A stretch of 64,000 nucleotides of DNA from Candidatus Thiodiazotropha sp. CDECU1 (GTDB lineage: Bacteria > Pseudomonadota > Gammaproteobacteria > Chromatiales > Chromatiaceae), in the NCBI RefSeq assembly GCF_963455295.1, contig NZ_OY734020.1, forward strand, positions 1,178,001-1,242,000, read 5' to 3'. Shown piece after piece: positions 7,875 through 16,377 of the stretch (positions are counted from its first letter, which is position 1; every line of letters begins with the position of its first letter). Made by a program: the position numbers and the translations under genes. The notes beneath the pieces are model-generated. The model searched no databases and had not been told where the DNA came from. It saw only the letters and a program-made list of their open reading frames with translations.

Positions 7875-10793
7875 CTAGATTATAACGGATGAGGGTAGTG
7901 TGCTGGCGATCGGAATATCCGGGGATGGCCTGCCGACGTAGTATCCCTGTGCATAGGCAACTCCCAGCGTTGGGAGCAGATTGAGTGTGGATTCATCCTC
8001 AACGAATTCAGCGACTGTGGTTTTACCCAGTGCGGTTGCCATTTCAGTCAAGGCCTTGACGAAGACCCGGTCTTTGGTGTTGGTGGTCAGATTCTTTATG
8101 AAAGAGCCGTCAATCTTGACGATATCCAGTGGGAGCTCCCTGAGATAGTAAAAGGATGAGAAACCGACGCCAAAGTCATCCAGGGCAAACTGGCAGCCCA
8201 GGGCCTTAAGTTCGGTCATCAGGTCGATCGCTGCATTGACGTCCGCCAGGGCTGCGGTCTCTGTCAGTTCGAACACCAATCGCTCCGGATTGATGCCGCT
8301 TGTATTAAGGAGGTGTTTAAGTTGCGAGAGCAGGTCCGGGTCATCGATTACACGCCCTGAGAGATTGATCGAAAGTGTAAGGTCATGATTATCCTTATTC
8401 AAGCTGGAAAGACGATGAATCGCTGTGCGCAATACAAAGTGGTTGATCTTGTGTATCAACCCTGTACGCTCAGCGACGGGTATAAATTCACCCGGCAGGG
8501 CCAGAGTGCCGTCGCGTTCGATCATCCTGATCAATACTTCATAATGCGAGATAGTGCCAGTGGTTATCTCCATGATGGGTTGGAAGAATAGTACAAAGTT
8601 ATTATCCGCCAAGGCTTGTTCGATCTTGTCTTTCCAGGTCACTCGGGCATTCATCTCTTCACGGGCAAGTTCCTGGCTGGAGAAAATATGCCATTGATCT
8701 CTACCGGACTCTTTTGCCTGGTACATTGCCAGGTCGGCGTTTGACAGCAATTGCTCGGAATTGGTGCCGTGATCAGGATAGATAACAATACCGATACTTG
8801 CCGATATACGATGACTATGACCTTTCAAAGGTATTGTGATCTGTTTGAGTTCGGATGCCAGCTTGTCAGCGAATGTTGTTGCGTCCGAAATATCCGTTTC
8901 CGGGATTACAATGGCAAATTCATCTCCACCCAAGCGCGCGAGCAGGTCGGTGGAGCTGGTGACTTCCCGCAGTTTCTTGGCAACGATTTGCAATAGGGCA
9001 TCACCGGCCTGGTGGCTACTTGTATCATTTATGTATTTAAATTGGTCGAGATCGAAAAAGAGTAAAGCCGTTTGGTGGTGATAGCGCTCTGAAAGGGTTA
9101 ATATTTTATCAAATTCGACTTGGAAATTGCGGCGATTGTAGAGTTCTGTTAGTGGATCATGGTTGGCCATCCAGGCAAGACGCTGCTCGGCGACTTCCCG
9201 GTCGGTGATGTCGAGGCCCACTGAGAGCACAACAGGTTCATCAGAGTCATGTATGCCCGCCAGTGGAGAGTGGACCCAGGAGATGGTTTTCTTTTGCCCG
9301 TCCGCAGACAGGGAGTTAGCGTCGTGTTGATATGAGTTGATCATGCCATCACGCAGGCGTAACATCACATGCTTCATCTCTTTAATATCTTCAACGTTCA
9401 TAAAAAGATCACAGAAATGACGGGTGCCTCGCTCGTAATTTCTAATGCCAATAAACTCTCCGCCTTCGGTATTGATGGTGAGTATGGCGCCGTTGCAATC
9501 CTGGGTAAGGATGATTGCCTGTGCGCTGTCCATGATGGTATTGAGAAAATCACGTTCGATGGCTAACTCTTCACCACGCTTGACCAGGCTATCTGTGTTA
9601 GTTTTGATTTCGGTATGGAGTCTTTCCAAGGTGTATGTCAGGTGAATGGCAGATTCACTGGCTACGTCAATTTCATCCCGGTACCAATCAAAATGATTTG
9701 TGGATAGTTTGTGTCTTACTTCATGGAATGCATTCTTTGCCAGTAATGGCAGGCTGTGAGAGATCATTATCAGCCGTTTCATAGGCTGCCAAAGAAATAG
9801 TGCCAATAGCAGTTCGGAAACCAAAAAGCCAATTATGCCGATAATGACAGACTGCATAGTAGCTTGTTGGATCTGGTGGACAACCGGGGTTACATTGCTG
9901 GCTATAATAAAATCCGCTGAGAATACTGATATGTCACTATTCACAGGGATTAAACTTAAAGCATAATGTGATCCGTCTTTAACAGTTGTGTATCTACCTT
10001 TTCGCAGTCTGTTGATTTTGATTTCGCTGGATAGAGACTGTAACAGTGGTATTAGTCGATCTAAATTACTCGAGGCTGCAATGTAGCGTTGCCACTCTGT
10101 CAGATAACGATTTCTGCCTGCGAGAGCCTCAGAATTTTTAGGATGGTTTATAATTGCGACGTCAGCTTTTGCAAGTTCATTGAATTCAATAATTACATCT
10201 GCTAGTGATTGGCCAACCAATAAGACTCCTGCATGTCTGCCCTCGTCCAATAAGGGTACCGCGACATATTGGCTGCATCGAATATTGCAATGCAGGGTGT
10301 TGAAAGGTATTTCAAGGCGATTGACTGATTTAACCAATTCCAAGAAAGAGCCATCAAGCGTGCCTGTGTGCCAGTTGAATAATAATTTGTTGTCACTACT
10401 GAAAAAGGCTGCCTCTTCAAGGCCCCAGTCTATTTCGAGCGTTGCTTGGCTGTGTTGGAAAAACCTTTGCAGTTTTTCTGTCAAGGTTGAATTTTCAGAG
10501 GTTGTTACAGCTTCTGACAGTGCAGGAATCATGAGCGCTATCTGCTCCAATCGGTAGAAGCTGGTTTCAAGAAGGGATTTGACCTGTCTGTGATGTTGGC
10601 CGAGTATCTGTCCTTGATAGGTATCGAATAGTTTGCGTTGTTGAAGATATCCCATGCCTGTAAAGCCGGCATTGATAATAAACAAAACCAGGCTGAGCAG
10701 GAGTACAACCTTCCATTTGAGACTAAGGAAGTGTCGCTTGTTTGACTGGCGATTTCCGTCATCCTGTTGAAGTTTGTCGTTGCTCGAGTTCAT
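7875..10793 (-). CDS. Membrane sensor GGDEF/EAL c-di-GMP protein
   Basis: Bifunctional-type c-di-GMP enzyme of 972 residues. It has an N-terminal helix (about 26-46), a periplasmic sensory region of roughly 260 residues, a second helix (about 310-332), a HAMP/coiled linker, a PAS domain (about 420-535), a GGDEF domain with intact GGDEF in LARLGGDEFAIVI, and an EAL domain. The EAL signature reads EVLIR, with ELTETAAL, DDFGVGFSS and VKIDGSF motifs retained, so phosphodiesterase activity is plausible but uses an EVL variant. The gene starts nine bases after the beta-barrel gene and ends 44 bases before pdsR. That places c-di-GMP turnover in the same transcription unit direction as the Pds regulators. 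The ligand of the periplasmic domain is unknown. Confidence 0.9.
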   Translation of the reverse strand: MNSSNDKLQQDDGNRQSNKRHFLSLKWKVVLLLSLVLFIINAGFTGMGYLQQRKLFDTYQGQILGQHHRQVKSLLETSFYRLEQIALMIPALSEAVTTSENSTLTEKLQRFFQHSQATLEIDWGLEEAAFFSSDNKLLFNWHTGTLDGSFLELVKSVNRLEIPFNTLHCNIRCSQYVAVPLLDEGRHAGVLLVGQSLADVIIEFNELAKADVAIINHPKNSEALAGRNRYLTEWQRYIAASSNLDRLIPLLQSLSSEIKINRLRKGRYTTVKDGSHYALSLIPVNSDISVFSADFIIASNVTPVVHQIQQATMQSVIIGIIGFLVSELLLALFLWQPMKRLIMISHSLPLLAKNAFHEVRHKLSTNHFDWYRDEIDVASESAIHLTYTLERLHTEIKTNTDSLVKRGEELAIERDFLNTIMDSAQAIILTQDCNGAILTINTEGGEFIGIRNYERGTRHFCDLFMNVEDIKEMKHVMLRLRDGMINSYQHDANSLSADGQKKTISWVHSPLAGIHDSDEPVVLSVGLDITDREVAEQRLAWMANHDPLTELYNRRNFQVEFDKILTLSERYHHQTALLFFDLDQFKYINDTSSHQAGDALLQIVAKKLREVTSSTDLLARLGGDEFAIVIPETDISDATTFADKLASELKQITIPLKGHSHRISASIGIVIYPDHGTNSEQLLSNADLAMYQAKESGRDQWHIFSSQELAREEMNARVTWKDKIEQALADNNFVLFFQPIMEITTGTISHYEVLIRMIERDGTLALPGEFIPVAERTGLIHKINHFVLRTAIHRLSSLNKDNHDLTLSINLSGRVIDDPDLLSQLKHLLNTSGINPERLVFELTETAALADVNAAIDLMTELKALGCQFALDDFGVGFSSFYYLRELPLDIVKIDGSFIKNLTTNTKDRVFVKALTEMATALGKTTVAEFVEDESTLNLLPTLGVAYAQGYYVGRPSPDIPIASTLPSSVII

Positions 10794-10802
10794 TATGACT
10801 GG

Positions 10803-12011
10803 TTAGAAGCTGTAGGAGACAAGCAGGGAAAATAAGTTCCAATTCCGTTCTGTGCTATTAGGGTTGTTGTTTTCAAGATTGGATAGGAAGATAGTGCCCT
10901 CAACTTGGCTGAATTCTGCGCGCAGCATCAGCTGTTCGGTAGGTTCCCAGAGCACACCCAGCGTCCAAAGTTCACTGAAGAAGGTATGTGCGGGTAGGCC
11001 AAGGTTAGTGCTGGATTTTTCACCATTTTTATCATCCTTGTCATAGTGGCTCTCTTCATAGCGGGTGAATAGTTCCCAATCCGCATCAAGCCGATAGTTT
11101 CCTTGAATATAATAACCATCCACGGTTGTATCTGCCACATCCATCAGGCCGCTGAAACCCTCATAATCAATTGGCTGATACATATATTCCAGGGTTAGGC
11201 TCCAAGGGCCTGTATTATATTGTGATGATAACACCCAATAGTCGATCTCAATATCTCCAGGTGTGAACAGGTCTGTTTTTGCGTCCAGAGTCAGTGCGGC
11301 ATTGCTCAAGGCCAGTCTAAAACGACCTCCATCCCACTCATACAACAGTCTGCCTCCAAGGGTGATGCCGTCATTATCCATTTTAGAATTCAGGGCGGGG
11401 TTTAGATAGGAGTTCTCTACATTTTCATCGATGGGGGTTTTGCCGGCGATCAATCGTAGCTCAAACAGGTGATCCTCGAACTGAGTTTCTCCGTACAATT
11501 GTCCCCCGTCACTGGCGAGGACCATGTTTCGTACCCGGTCCCAGTAGATGGCCTGGGGCATAAAAATGCCTGGACGGGTTGCTGCCACGTCACGGGTGTC
11601 GTTATAGAATCCAAAGGTGTTTTTACTCCGACCGAGTATGAAGCCAAAACGGTTGTCTTCATCAGTTTGTAGGGTGTAATCGATATGTGCGTAATCCAGA
11701 TCGAGGGAACCGTCATACATTTCGCCGGCACGACGGGAGAGTACCTGTGCAGCGACCATAAACTGGGGTGTTAAACGATAGGATGCATTGATGCCCAATT
11801 CGCGGAAATCGAAGCTGCCGTCCTCACTGTCACCGAAAAACTGATTTTCTGTGGTCTTGACATAGGCTTGGGTCAAGAATCCATGTACTTGAAACATACT
11901 GTCAAAACCTACCTGATCGGCGGCCGACAATCCTCTGGACAACATGCAGAGTAGTGCGAACAGGCAAACAACCAGGCTAGTTCTCAATACTGATGGTTCG
12001 TACATACTCAT
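10803..12011 (-). CDS. Outer-membrane beta-barrel (porin-like) protein
   Basis: About 402 residues, exported (signal peptide with core VVCLFALLCMLSRGLSA) and predicted as an outer-membrane beta-barrel. It has many alternating Tyr/Trp/Phe strands, such as GFLTQAYVKT and GPWSLTLEYMYQP, and ends in SLLVSYSF with a terminal Phe typical of Bam substrates. An upstream in-frame start exists at 12038, but the ATG at 12011 has the better AGAAGGG ribosome site. The gene start lies inside the end of the preceding PBP-like gene (35-base overlap), and its stop is nine bases before the GGDEF/EAL gene. I cannot assign a substrate; it resembles FrpC/porin-like proteins of unknown role. Confidence 0.75.
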   Translation of the reverse strand: MSMYEPSVLRTSLVVCLFALLCMLSRGLSAADQVGFDSMFQVHGFLTQAYVKTTENQFFGDSEDGSFDFRELGINASYRLTPQFMVAAQVLSRRAGEMYDGSLDLDYAHIDYTLQTDEDNRFGFILGRSKNTFGFYNDTRDVAATRPGIFMPQAIYWDRVRNMVLASDGGQLYGETQFEDHLFELRLIAGKTPIDENVENSYLNPALNSKMDNDGITLGGRLLYEWDGGRFRLALSNAALTLDAKTDLFTPGDIEIDYWVLSSQYNTGPWSLTLEYMYQPIDYEGFSGLMDVADTTVDGYYIQGNYRLDADWELFTRYEESHYDKDDKNGEKSSTNLGLPAHTFFSELWTLGVLWEPTEQLMLRAEFSQVEGTIFLSNLENNNPNSTERNWNLFSLLVSYSF

Positions 12012-12399
12012 TAAAACGCCCTTCTGATAGATAACCAATCGCGCCAGGAGTGTTTGCTACCCGTTCCTGCATCTCATGCTCGGACTCCACTCTGATCGGT
12101 GCCTGACCCATACCGGAATAGATCTGCCGGTTCCAGGCGCGCCTCAGTTGATGTGGAAACAGGCCGAGTAGCTGTTTGGTGAAGCGTCTGTGTAGGTCAC
12201 TCTTGTCACCCAGAACAAAGACATGGATCGGTTTCCCGTCCGGCCACTGTGTCTTCCGCATACTGAATATGGAACGCAAGGTATGGCGTGAGAGTTTTTC
12301 TTGGGTGACATCTGGATTGATGACGAGGTCAACTGACTGTGCCGCTTCGCAGAAACACAACAAAAATCCGAATATAAATGCGAAGTAGGCAGTTTTCAT
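11977..12399 (-). CDS. Short PstS-like periplasmic binding protein
   Basis: Exported 140-residue protein with a signal peptide (core FAFIFGFLLCFCEAAQS) and a single PBP-like lobe resembling the phosphate-binding (PstS) superfamily: VDLVINPDV, LRSIFSMRKTQWPDGKPI and TPGAIGYLSEGRF are typical of these short standalone domains. It is about half the length of PstS, and no transporter genes are near. It is first in a tight run with the outer-membrane barrel and the GGDEF/EAL protein, so a sensory or accessory role is more likely than transport. The ligand is unknown. Confidence 0.75.
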   Translation of the reverse strand: MKTAYFAFIFGFLLCFCEAAQSVDLVINPDVTQEKLSRHTLRSIFSMRKTQWPDGKPIHVFVLGDKSDLHRRFTKQLLGLFPHQLRRAWNRQIYSGMGQAPIRVESEHEMQERVANTPGAIGYLSEGRFNEYVRTISIEN

Positions 12400-12691
12400 T
12401 CTTGATTACTGGTGATTCCTTGCCTTATACCTACGGCTTGGCGGCATCCATAAATAATAACTTTAGTCCAAATTACAATTGTCTATCAGCAATTTTGTAC
12501 CGCGAATCATAATACTACTTCCAGGTTGACAGAATGTCGCCACTTTTTGCCCCTCTACTGCCCCAATTTGGTGAGCAAAATGCCATCTCCATTGGCTGAA
12601 ATTGGTGTCGGTAATACCAACACCGGCGCAGCACAGGAGTGGACTGATATGCCATGGAAGGCACGCTGGGCCAACATCAATAGGTGAAAAA
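12400..12691. promoter_or_regulatory. Divergent intergenic region between the PBP-like gene and pdsO
   Basis: The 292 bases separate the minus-strand sensory/regulatory run from the plus-strand pdsO-substrate-sortase run and must carry promoters for both. The region is AT-rich around 12450-12520. A TTGACA at 12526-12531 has no good -10 partner at 16-18 bases. This is the most likely place for PdsR binding, but no convincing operator could be read by eye. Confidence 0.45.
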
Positions 12692-13384
12692 ATGAAGACA
12701 ACATTCGTAGCATTGGTAATTTCATGTCTCCTGTTTCAATCTGCGCTGGCAGCGGATGAGGGGGATAAAAGGGTGGAAAAGAGTGTTATCACCGGATCCA
12801 TGGTCGGGGTGCTGGTGGGTACTCTCCTAGGCGGGGCGCCTGGGGTTGTTCTGGGTCTTACCGGTGGCGCCATGATCGGCGATCTGGAAGCCCGTAAACA
12901 GGAGGTTGCTGATTTGGGTGATGAGCTGAAAGTGGTTCAGGGTATGCAGCAGAGAGAACAGCTTGCGGCCGCTGAACACCAGGCCCTGTTCCAACGTCAA
13001 CGCGACTTGGAATATGCCAGGGTAGAGGCCCTCCAGGAGGGGTATACCTTTTGTCTTGGATTTCGCAGTGACAGCGCTGAGATCGAAGCAGGTATCAGTG
13101 ACCAACTCAAAGCCATGGTAGTCATGTTGCAGGCCTTTCCCGAATTGAAGCTGCAGATTCTGGCCGCTGCGGATGTGAGGGGAAGCGACGATTATAACAA
13201 CACCCTCAGCAAACGCCGTGCGGATGCAGTCGCCGATCTGTTGAAGGCCTCCGGGTTGGCGGAAGATCGGATGGAAATCCACTCCATCGGCAATGCGCAA
13301 GCACGTTATCCCGCTCATGATCCTGAGGGCCTGGCCTATGACAGAACGGTCCGACTCTCCCTGATCAAGGGGGAAGAGTCATGA
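12692..13384 (+). CDS. pdsO: Dedicated sortase system OmpA-family protein PdsO
   Basis: Exported 230-residue OmpA-family protein of the Pds locus. It has a signal peptide (MKTTFVALVISCLLFQSALA), then a glycine-zipper hydrophobic segment with GVLVGTLLGG and LGLTGGAMIGDL at about residues 33-67, a coiled-coil stretch and a C-terminal OmpA-like peptidoglycan-binding domain with LSKRRADAVADLLKASG. The chosen ATG has an AGGTGA ribosome site; a longer in-frame extension to 12602 lacks one and would hide the signal peptide. The stop overlaps the start of a 53-residue frame in an ATGA. It probably links the outer envelope or inner membrane to the cell wall. Confidence 0.87.
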   Translation: MKTTFVALVISCLLFQSALAADEGDKRVEKSVITGSMVGVLVGTLLGGAPGVVLGLTGGAMIGDLEARKQEVADLGDELKVVQGMQQREQLAAAEHQALFQRQRDLEYARVEALQEGYTFCLGFRSDSAEIEAGISDQLKAMVVMLQAFPELKLQILAAADVRGSDDYNNTLSKRRADAVADLLKASGLAEDRMEIHSIGNAQARYPAHDPEGLAYDRTVRLSLIKGEES

Positions 13385-13542
13385 AGTTCTATCGACAACC
13401 CCTGAGGGAGGAGTTTTTCTACAGCTCCCCAGAGAAACCCATCGGCAATAGTTTCCGGTGGGTGGCTGTCGGATCGGAAGCAGATTCCCGCCAGACCCAG
13501 ATCAGAGGGGAGGTGCGGTGTGCTGCAAAAAAGCGTAATTAA
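13381..13542 (+). CDS. Possible 53-residue protein bridging pdsO and the sortase substrate gene
   Basis: A short frame beginning MKFYRQPLREEFFYSS starts in the ATGA that ends pdsO and stops 23 bases inside the GTG-started substrate gene. The start has a strong GGGGGAAGAG purine tract upstream, and the double overlap is typical of translational coupling. The product is basic and hydrophilic, without a signal peptide or membrane segment. I do not recognise it. It may be a real small protein or only a coupling device that carries ribosomes to the GTG start at 13520. Confidence 0.45.
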   Translation: MKFYRQPLREEFFYSSPEKPIGNSFRWVAVGSEADSRQTQIRGEVRCAAKKRN

Positions 13543-15682
13543 ATCCTCAGAAAGGGAAGGGAGGCCGGTCTCCTTCAGCAATGGGCTCTTCATTCGTGAC
13601 CTGGTGTTGACCCTGCTGGCAGCAGTGATGACCGGTGTGTCTGGCAGCATTTTATTGATTTTGCTGGTATTTGGCTGGAGTAGTGTTGAGGCTGATGGCC
13701 TAGAGCAGGAGGGTGTTGAGCTGCAGTTGCGATCATTGGATGGTCAGCTGCTGCAGTCGGCGCCAATGCTAAAAAGCGATGTTCAGGTAGATGTCACCGG
13801 GATGCTGGCCAAGGTGCGTGTGGAGCACCTGTTCATCAATCCAAGTCAATCCTGGATGGAGGGTGTCTATCAGTTTCCTCTGCCTGAATCGTCGGCTGTG
13901 GAACGTCTCAATATGCAGATCGGTGAACGGGTGATCGAGGGGCGGATCGAAGCGAAAAAAAAGGCGCAGCAGATCTATCGCAAGGCCCGGGAGCAGGGTC
14001 AGAGAGCCAGTCTGATGAGTCAACAGCGAGCCAATATCTTTTCACTTTCCCTGAGCAATATCGGTCCTGGGGAGGAGATTCGTGTGGTTATCGAATTTCA
14101 ACAACAGGCCCGCTACACGGAGGGTCGTTTTGAACTGCGGCTGCCGCTGGTGATCGGGCCGCGGTATATACCTGGGAATCCGCTATCCACCGCTAGATCC
14201 GTGGATCACACCCATTATGGGTGGGCCCCGGATAGTGATCAGGTGGAAGATGCGAGTCAAATCACTCCACCGGTACTGGATCCCGGTGATGGGGTGATCA
14301 ATCCCGTTTCGCTCCAAGTCAGGTTAGATGCGGGTATGCCGCTGCAGACAGTTACAAGTCACTACCATCCGATGCAGGAGCGCGTGGATGGGCAGGGTGT
14401 GGTTCATCTGCGATTGACCGAAGGAGAGGTGCCGGCAGACAGGGATTTCCTATTGAGTTGGCAACCACAAGCGGGTTCAATGCCAAGGAGTGTGCTCTTC
14501 ACCGATCATTGGCAGGATGAGGATTATGCGCTGTTGATGTTACTGCCTCCCGCTCCAGAGCACTATGAATCGGGATTGAATCGGGATCTGATCTTTGTGG
14601 TCGATCATTCAGGATCGATGCACGGGGCATCCATGGATCAGGCGAAAGCGGCCCTGCGACTCTCGATTGCCCGTTTGCAGCCAACAGACCGTTTCAATCT
14701 CATCGGTTTCAATAATCGGAGCCAAATGCTGTTCCTGACACCCCAGCCGGCCAACAGGAGCAATCTGAGTCGGGCAATCCGCTTTATCGATCGGATGCAG
14801 GCAGAGGGTGGTACTGAGATGCTTTCCGCCCTGGAAAAGGCCCTGCTCAATCAGAACCATGAGACTCGACTGCGTCAGGTAGTGTTTCTCACCGATGGTA
14901 GTGTTGGCAATGAACAGGCGCTGTTTGATCTGATCCGTCGACGTTTGGGTGCCAGCCGCCTGTTTACGGTCGGTATCGGATCGGCACCAAACACGCTCTT
15001 CATGCAGCGTGCCGCGCAATATGGACGTGGCAGTTTTACCTACATCGGTGATCTAACCGAAGTGGCCAGTCGAATGCAGGCCCTGTTGGAGAAACTCGAG
15101 TACCCGGCCTTGAGTCATTTAACCCTGGAATGGCAGGGTCCGGGGGATATTGATCTTGAACCGCAACGACTCCCGGATCTCTACCTGGGTGAGCCATTGA
15201 TGATAGCGCTTAAGGGGAAACGGCTTGAGGGCAGTCTGGCAATCCAAGCTAGAAGAGGTGACGATATCTGGCAGCAGAACGTCCAGGTTCAGTCGACCGA
15301 GCAGGTGACGGGAGTCCATGCGCTATGGGCCAGGCGGCGAATTGCGAGCCTGCTGGCACTGCCGAAGGATGAATTGGCACAGGATAGCAAGCGCCAGAGT
15401 GTGGTCGATTTGGCTTTGAAGCATCAGCTCGTCTCCCCCTATACGAGCCTGGTGGCGGTGGAGAAAAGGGTTGTTCGACCCCATGGCGAGGGCCTGGAGG
15501 GTGGCATGATGCCGGTCAATCTTCCCGCGGGATGGCATGCCGAGTCTGTCTTCGGCCGGTTACCGCAAACGGCAACGCCAGCCCCGCTGATGTTGCTCCT
15601 GGGAAGTCTCTTGCTGCTACTCTGGATAGTGTTTACTCGATGCATGCGCGCAGGGCAGGCCTCTGTCCCTGGATGCAAATGA
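13520..15682 (+). CDS. Marine proteobacterial sortase target protein (VIT/vWA)
   Basis: Dedicated substrate of the adjacent sortase, 720 residues. It has an N-terminal membrane/signal segment (about 30-57), a VIT domain (about 70-190), a vWA domain whose MIDAS motif DHSGSM starts at Asp362, and a C-terminal sorting signal: LPQTATPAP at residue 681, a Leu-rich helix, then Arg-containing residues. This resembles inter-alpha-trypsin-inhibitor-type architecture and suggests metal-dependent adhesion at the surface. The GTG start has GGAGG six bases upstream. The stop overlaps the sortase ATG (ATGA), so enzyme and substrate are translationally coupled. Assignment is firm from the sorting signal plus neighbours. 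Confidence 0.92.
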   Translation: MLQKSVIKSSEREGRPVSFSNGLFIRDLVLTLLAAVMTGVSGSILLILLVFGWSSVEADGLEQEGVELQLRSLDGQLLQSAPMLKSDVQVDVTGMLAKVRVEHLFINPSQSWMEGVYQFPLPESSAVERLNMQIGERVIEGRIEAKKKAQQIYRKAREQGQRASLMSQQRANIFSLSLSNIGPGEEIRVVIEFQQQARYTEGRFELRLPLVIGPRYIPGNPLSTARSVDHTHYGWAPDSDQVEDASQITPPVLDPGDGVINPVSLQVRLDAGMPLQTVTSHYHPMQERVDGQGVVHLRLTEGEVPADRDFLLSWQPQAGSMPRSVLFTDHWQDEDYALLMLLPPAPEHYESGLNRDLIFVVDHSGSMHGASMDQAKAALRLSIARLQPTDRFNLIGFNNRSQMLFLTPQPANRSNLSRAIRFIDRMQAEGGTEMLSALEKALLNQNHETRLRQVVFLTDGSVGNEQALFDLIRRRLGASRLFTVGIGSAPNTLFMQRAAQYGRGSFTYIGDLTEVASRMQALLEKLEYPALSHLTLEWQGPGDIDLEPQRLPDLYLGEPLMIALKGKRLEGSLAIQARRGDDIWQQNVQVQSTEQVTGVHALWARRRIASLLALPKDELAQDSKRQSVVDLALKHQLVSPYTSLVAVEKRVVRPHGEGLEGGMMPVNLPAGWHAESVFGRLPQTATPAPLMLLLGSLLLLLWIVFTRCMRAGQASVPGCK

Positions 15683-16377
15683 AAACCCTGTTCAGCAACA
15701 TCCTGAGATCGTGCCATATATCACCGCTCCTGTTCTTGGTTGCCTGCTGTTTTCTCGTCCAGGGGGCTTGGATCGAAGCGAAGGCCTGGTTGGCCCAGGC
15801 ATTGATTGCAACCGCTTGGAATGTAACGGCTTCACAGGCAGATAACATCCAACCCTGGCCCTGGGCCGATACCTGGCCGGTTGCACGCTTAGAGGTGCCC
15901 AGGTTGGGTGTAAGACGCTATATACTGGCGGGTGTCAGCGGTAGAACCCTGGCATTCGGCCCGGGATGGGCAATGCAGACGGCCCTGCCCGGCACCGAGG
16001 GAGCGAGTCTCATAGCCGGCCACAGAGATACTCACTTCCGCTTTCTCAAGGGGCTTCGCCAGGGAGACCGGTTGCTGCTGGATACCCCTGAGAAATCCAG
16101 GGTTATGTATCGCGTGACTGCCACCGCTGTTGTCGATCAACGGCAGAGTCGGCTGATATCGGATCAGGGGGAGCGGGAATTGATACTGGTGACCTGTTAT
16201 CCATTTGAGGCCCTTCGACCAGGGGGGGAGTTGCGATATGTGGTGTGGGCAGAAGCTGAATCTAGACAGACATTCGGGTTAGAATCGACGTTGAACCAAA
16301 CCATAATTACAAACCTGAATGAAGCCGATCCGAATATTTCGCCATCTCGTCTGTCAGCATCCCGGTTATCTGGGTGA
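15679..16377 (+). CDS. Class GN sortase
   Basis: Membrane-anchored transpeptidase expected to cut the LPQTA motif of the neighbouring VIT/vWA protein and attach it to an envelope acceptor. The 232-residue product has an N-terminal helix (about 13-30) and the sortase triad: His115 (LIAGHRDTHF), Cys173 (LILVTCYPF) and Arg180 (EALRPGGELRY). The ATG at 15679 overlaps the substrate stop; longer in-frame extensions back to 15532 run inside the substrate gene and are not needed. The C-terminal 40 residues after YVVWAEAE are a tail, and its end overlaps the next gene by 59 bases, an unusually long overlap. Confidence 0.92.
   Translation: MKTLFSNILRSCHISPLLFLVACCFLVQGAWIEAKAWLAQALIATAWNVTASQADNIQPWPWADTWPVARLEVPRLGVRRYILAGVSGRTLAFGPGWAMQTALPGTEGASLIAGHRDTHFRFLKGLRQGDRLLLDTPEKSRVMYRVTATAVVDQRQSRLISDQGERELILVTCYPFEALRPGGELRYVVWAEAESRQTFGLESTLNQTIITNLNEADPNISPSRLSASRLSG

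Noticed and set aside
12526-12531. TTGACA as a -35 box for pdsO
   Set aside because: No acceptable -10 at 16-18 bases downstream.
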